Shown one piece after another: positions 60,990 to 64,000 of a stretch of DNA of 64,000 bases (position 1 is its first letter; the number at the start of each line of letters is the position of its first letter). This DNA is from Trichormus sp. M33_DOE_039 (lineage in GTDB: Bacteria > Cyanobacteriota > Cyanobacteriia > Cyanobacteriales > Nostocaceae). The stretch lies in the NCBI GenBank assembly GCA_015296085.1, contig DVDT01000095.1, positions 1 to 64,000 on the forward strand. The letters are read 5' to 3'. The notes below the pieces were generated by a model. That model was not told the origin of the DNA, made no database searches, and saw only the letters and a list, made by a program, of their open reading frames with translations. The translations under genes were made by a program, and so were the position numbers.

Positions 60990-62633
60990 CTAGGCTAAAC
61001 GATGAATAATCGGAACTTCAATCACAAATTCTGTACCTTTTCCTTGAGTGGAATTGCAATATAGCTTTCCAGAATGTTTATCTACAATAATCTGGTAACT
61101 AATTGATAATCCTAGTCCTGTACCCTGACCTACTGGCTTAGTTGTAAAAAATGGATTAAACAGTTTATCACGAATATTTTCTGGAATACCTGTACCATTA
61201 TCAATGATCCGAACTTGTATCCAAGACTCATTGAGTTGATGAGTGCAAATACGAATTTCTGAAGGGTTATCCTGAATTTCATCAACTGTACGTTGCACGT
61301 TGTATTCATATAAAGAATCTATCGCATTTGCGAGAATATTCATAAACACCTGATTCAGTAAACCAGGATAACATTCAACCATCGGTAATAGAGCATATTC
61401 TTTAATGATAGAAATGTGGGGATTTTTGTTTACAGCTTTCAACCGATGTGAGAGGATCATTAAAGTACCGTCAATACCTTCATGAATATCTACTGCTTTG
61501 ATTTCTGCTTCATCAAGGCGAGAAAAATTACGCAGTGATTTAACAATTTGTTCAACTCTATCAGTACCAACTTCTATGGATTGTAGAATTTTGGTAAAGT
61601 CTTCTTGGATAAATTCTAAATCAATATCTTTAATTTTTGTTTGTATAATTTCTGGTGGTTGCATATAATATCGCTGGTAAAGTCTAACAAGGTCTAATAA
61701 ATTGATAGAATATTCCTTTACATACTCAATATTACATTTAACAAAAGTGATTGGATTATTTATTTCATGGGCAATACCAGCTACCATTTCACCCAGTGAT
61801 GACATTTTTTCTGTTTGAATTAATTGGATTTGAGCTTGCTGTAATCTTTGTAGAGTTTGAGTTAATTGGATATTTTTATATTGTAATTCTTCGGCTCTCT
61901 TCTCAACACGAACTTCTAGTTCATGATTGATATTTTTTAGTGTTTTTTGAGCGAGTTTACTAGTTTTTAAATAGTTTTTCAATAGGCGTAGCACTAACAA
62001 CCATGAAGGTATCAGAAAAGCCAAACTGATAAATGAACCACAAATTGACCATAATAGATATTTACGATAGTTAGAAACTCTATTATATATTTGCTTACTA
62101 ATACGTTGATTTATTTTCTTAACACCTGAAGCATATTTTTGTTTTTCTGATTCGTATTTATTGCTTGATATCAGAGATGCTGCTGCTAATTTTTCACCTT
62201 TATTAACTAAATCAAAAGATTGATATTCCATCGCCACTAAACGCTGATTAGCTATATCAGTTGCTTTGGCATCTTGGCTATTGTAAGCATCCGGTGCAAG
62301 TTTAATTGATTCCTTGATTGCTGCATCTAATAAAGGTTCAAATTGACGATACCTAGTTTCCCAAACAGAATTGCCTGTAGCAGCATTCATGCGTGCTGAC
62401 ATTGTTAATACTTCATCATAATAAGTAATTTTGTCACTAAGATTTTGTAGCCTTAGTTCGTTTTTAATAATACTATTAAAATCATTGTAAGCTTGCCAAG
62501 TAATCCATGTTTGCGGGACAAATAAAAATAGAGTTAGTACCACTGTGATACTAATTACCTGAGATGGGAGTAGTTTAAACGGAATGCGAATAAATTTGAA
62601 AAGTATTGATTTAATTTTTTGCTTTTGCAACAT
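60990..62633 (-). CDS. Membrane sensor histidine kinase, paralogue
   Basis: This 547-residue kinase has membrane segments at ~25-45 and ~195-217 around a periplasmic helical sensor that includes ETRYRQFEPLLDAAIKESI. No clear HAMP domain is visible; a coiled coil (~225-275) leads to EMVAGIAHEINNPITFVKCN (His ~292). The HATPase domain has NILANAIDSLY, DNGTGIPENIRDKLFNPFFT and GTGLGLSISYQIIVDKH. The catalytic half is very similar to the convergent neighbour, whereas sensor halves differ. The gene pair arose by duplication with inversion. No receiver domain or response regulator is nearby. Confidence 0.9.
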   Translation of the reverse strand: MLQKQKIKSILFKFIRIPFKLLPSQVISITVVLTLFLFVPQTWITWQAYNDFNSIIKNELRLQNLSDKITYYDEVLTMSARMNAATGNSVWETRYRQFEPLLDAAIKESIKLAPDAYNSQDAKATDIANQRLVAMEYQSFDLVNKGEKLAAASLISSNKYESEKQKYASGVKKINQRISKQIYNRVSNYRKYLLWSICGSFISLAFLIPSWLLVLRLLKNYLKTSKLAQKTLKNINHELEVRVEKRAEELQYKNIQLTQTLQRLQQAQIQLIQTEKMSSLGEMVAGIAHEINNPITFVKCNIEYVKEYSINLLDLVRLYQRYYMQPPEIIQTKIKDIDLEFIQEDFTKILQSIEVGTDRVEQIVKSLRNFSRLDEAEIKAVDIHEGIDGTLMILSHRLKAVNKNPHISIIKEYALLPMVECYPGLLNQVFMNILANAIDSLYEYNVQRTVDEIQDNPSEIRICTHQLNESWIQVRIIDNGTGIPENIRDKLFNPFFTTKPVGQGTGLGLSISYQIIVDKHSGKLYCNSTQGKGTEFVIEVPIIHRLA

Positions 62634-63117
62634 GAGCGGTCTATAGATTAATTTTTAAGATATATAAATTAGATGAAAAGTTTCATAAAAATACTAACTG
62701 CGATCGCATGCACATCAATAGGAAATTCTTATAGTATGATGACACTTTATGATTATTTATACTCGTTTAATATAGTCTGTTTTCGTACTTCTATGACCTC
62801 CGTATTTATCTTGATCTTTTAAAATATCAAACAGCAAATTTATTCTATATATGAGATCGATAACCAAAATATTTTGAAAAATATTAAGAATTGGCAAAAT
62901 ACCTAAAACTCAATATCAGTATAAGCTCTTCTACTAAAGAACATACAACGAAATTATTGTATCAGCAATATGAAGTACATCTTTATACAAAGATTAGTAT
63001 AAATGCGAATCCCGAAGCTGGTTAATTGAGCCAATATATAGTTGTAATACTCAAAATAGTGCGGTCGATATTCTTTAGACAATAAACCTTAGTCATATAA
63101 TTTGGGGCTTAAGAATA
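62634..63117. other. AT-rich intergenic region, nothing recognised
   Basis: This is 484 bp between the kinase start and the DUF4189 gene. No gene, repeat or recognised motif is seen. It must hold both promoters. Confidence 0.5.
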
Positions 63118-63516
63118 ATGCAGAAAAATTACTTTCAAAAAGGCTTTTTGGCAACCATTACAGTATGTTCTCTATTAGCAGGAATAACTCAGTCTGCTCA
63201 TGCACAATCGAGAAATGTATTTGGAGCGATTTCTTATTCTCCATCTACTCAAACTTACTCATCAGGAATTGCTAAGTCAAAACAGGCAGCTATTAATGCA
63301 GCTTTAAATAATTGTATTCGTGAGAGTGAAGCTCAAGATTGCACAGTACCACTATGGTTTAAGAATGCTTGGGGTGCTTTAGCTATTGGTTCTGATGGTA
63401 GTTATGGAACAGGCTGGGGAACTAGCCAAGCCTTAGCAGAAAAGTTTGCTGTCAGCACCTGTCAACGTTATGGTGGCGATAATTGTCGAGTTATTTTTAT
63501 CCGACAAGCCAGATAA
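63118..63516 (+). CDS. Secreted DUF4189-like protein
   Basis: This 132-residue protein has a clear signal peptide (KGFLATITVCSLLAGITQSA, cleavage after AHA). The mature ~100-residue domain has FGAISYSPSTQTYSSGIAKS, WGALAIGSDGSYGTGWGTS and paired cysteines (C80, C88, C115, C122), fitting DUF4189. The protein should be periplasmic or extracellular with disulfides. Function unknown. A strong terminator follows. Confidence 0.82.
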   Translation: MQKNYFQKGFLATITVCSLLAGITQSAHAQSRNVFGAISYSPSTQTYSSGIAKSKQAAINAALNNCIRESEAQDCTVPLWFKNAWGALAIGSDGSYGTGWGTSQALAEKFAVSTCQRYGGDNCRVIFIRQAR

Positions 63517-63555
63517 TTAGCTTTTTTGTGTGACTATCCTCAATAATTCATAAAA

Positions 63556-63593
63556 AAAGATCCCAAGCTATTTTGAATAGTCTGGGATCTTTT
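63556..63593 (+). terminator. Rho-independent terminator after the DUF4189 gene
   Basis: AAAAGATCCCAAGCTATT pairs with AATAGTCTGGGATCTTTT, with one internal mismatch and a very short loop, 39 bp after the stop codon. The GC-rich part and the trailing TTTT form a classical terminator. Confidence 0.85.
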
Positions 63594-63750
63594 GCATTGG
63601 GTTGCAAGTAATTACTTTAATCTTGATGATTCTCTATGAAGCTGAAGGGTGTAACTTGCTGAGTCTGTTCATACTTTAATTTCAAGAATTTGATACACTA
63701 GCTTAAATTTAAAATTATCCCAGCTACTAGCTTCGGGTTGCTAACTAACT

Positions 63751-64000
63751 ATGAGTAAAGATTTATTTTGTATCGAAAATCTGCGTGTCGCCTATCCACA
63801 ACGTAGTGGGGAAGAACCACAGTGGGCGGTTGATGATGTATCTTTTACCTTACAACCTGGTGAAAGAATGGGATTGGTGGGTGAGTCGGGTTGTGGTAAA
63901 TCTACCTTGGGACGGGCGGCGATGCGCCTACTACCAGCCTCTAGCCGTGTGGAAGGGCGGGTGAGGTTTCAAGGAGAATCAGTATTTGATTTAACACCAA
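63751..64000 (+). CDS. Peptide-type ABC transporter ATPase, 5' part only
   Basis: The gene starts at ATG 63751 and runs off the window after 83 codons. It begins [20 protein letters not shown] and reaches Walker [10 protein letters not shown] (~46-54), followed by [11 protein letters not shown]. The pattern fits the ATP-binding subunits of the oligopeptide/nickel (Dpp/Opp) importers, or their two-domain YejF-type fusions. The signature and Walker B lie outside the window. Confidence 0.88.
   Translation, partial: MSKDLFCIENLRVAYPQRSGEEPQWAVDDVSFTLQPGERMGLVGESGCGKSTLGRAAMRLLPASSRVEGRVRFQGESVFDLTP

Overview
The window looks like chromosome of a filamentous, Nostoc-type cyanobacterium that makes phycoerythrin. 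The grounds are dense GCGATCGC (HIP1) octamers, short tandem and dispersed intergenic repeats, a phycoerythrin locus (cpeB-cpeA-cpeY-cpeZ, cpeS), nblA, a CpcL-type phycobilisome linker, a bifunctional PutA and many sensor kinases. No tRNA, rRNA or CRISPR array was recognised. All calls come from reading the sequence and family knowledge; no database was searched.

Layout. 1-7 kb: the 5' end of a leucine-rich-repeat gene, a 63-bp tandem repeat, an FAD monooxygenase facing a pheophorbide-a-oxygenase-like Rieske protein, a membrane protein with an aldo/keto reductase, and a broken IS982-like element. 7-9.3 kb: a catalase and a small acidic protein. 9.3-27.9 kb: a large glycoconjugate locus in two divergent arms. 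The minus arm has two MurG-like glycosyltransferases, an ABC exporter, a histidine phosphatase, two GT4 and one GT2 enzyme. The plus arm has an SLC13 permease, glycerate kinase, a MurG-like and two GT4 enzymes, a second ABC exporter and an APH-fold kinase. Between the arms lies a palindrome-rich region that looks like a shared operator. A SLH-porin gene follows.

29.5-32 kb: in-frame 63-bp repeats after the porin stop codon, two copies of a long inverted-repeat element around a methyltransferase gene, and a 50-residue zinc-ribbon protein. 32-38.7 kb: the phycobilisome region. On the minus strand run nblA, cpeB, cpeA, cpeY, a GNAT acetyltransferase and cpeZ; divergent from these are cpeS, an overlapping HEXXH protein and cpcL. 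These genes cover phycoerythrin subunits, bilin attachment, pigment turnover and a membrane-anchored rod linker.

38.8-64 kb: metabolism and signalling. There is an HD phosphohydrolase; a lipoprotein with two sulfite-oxidase-fold domains overlapping a class III nucleotide cyclase; putA; a GAF-PAS histidine kinase; a BtuF-like protein with no signal peptide; a protealysin-like M4 protease with an emfourin-like inhibitor; a methyltransferase; a CNNM/CBS membrane protein; a RelA/SpoT enzyme; a VIT/vWA PEP-CTERM membrane protein; two convergent paralogous histidine kinases; a secreted DUF4189 protein; and the start of a peptide-type ABC ATPase.

The strongest candidates for something undescribed are the mirrored glycoconjugate locus with its operator, the two-domain SUOX-fold lipoprotein coupled to a cyclase, and the HEXXH protein between cpeS and cpcL.
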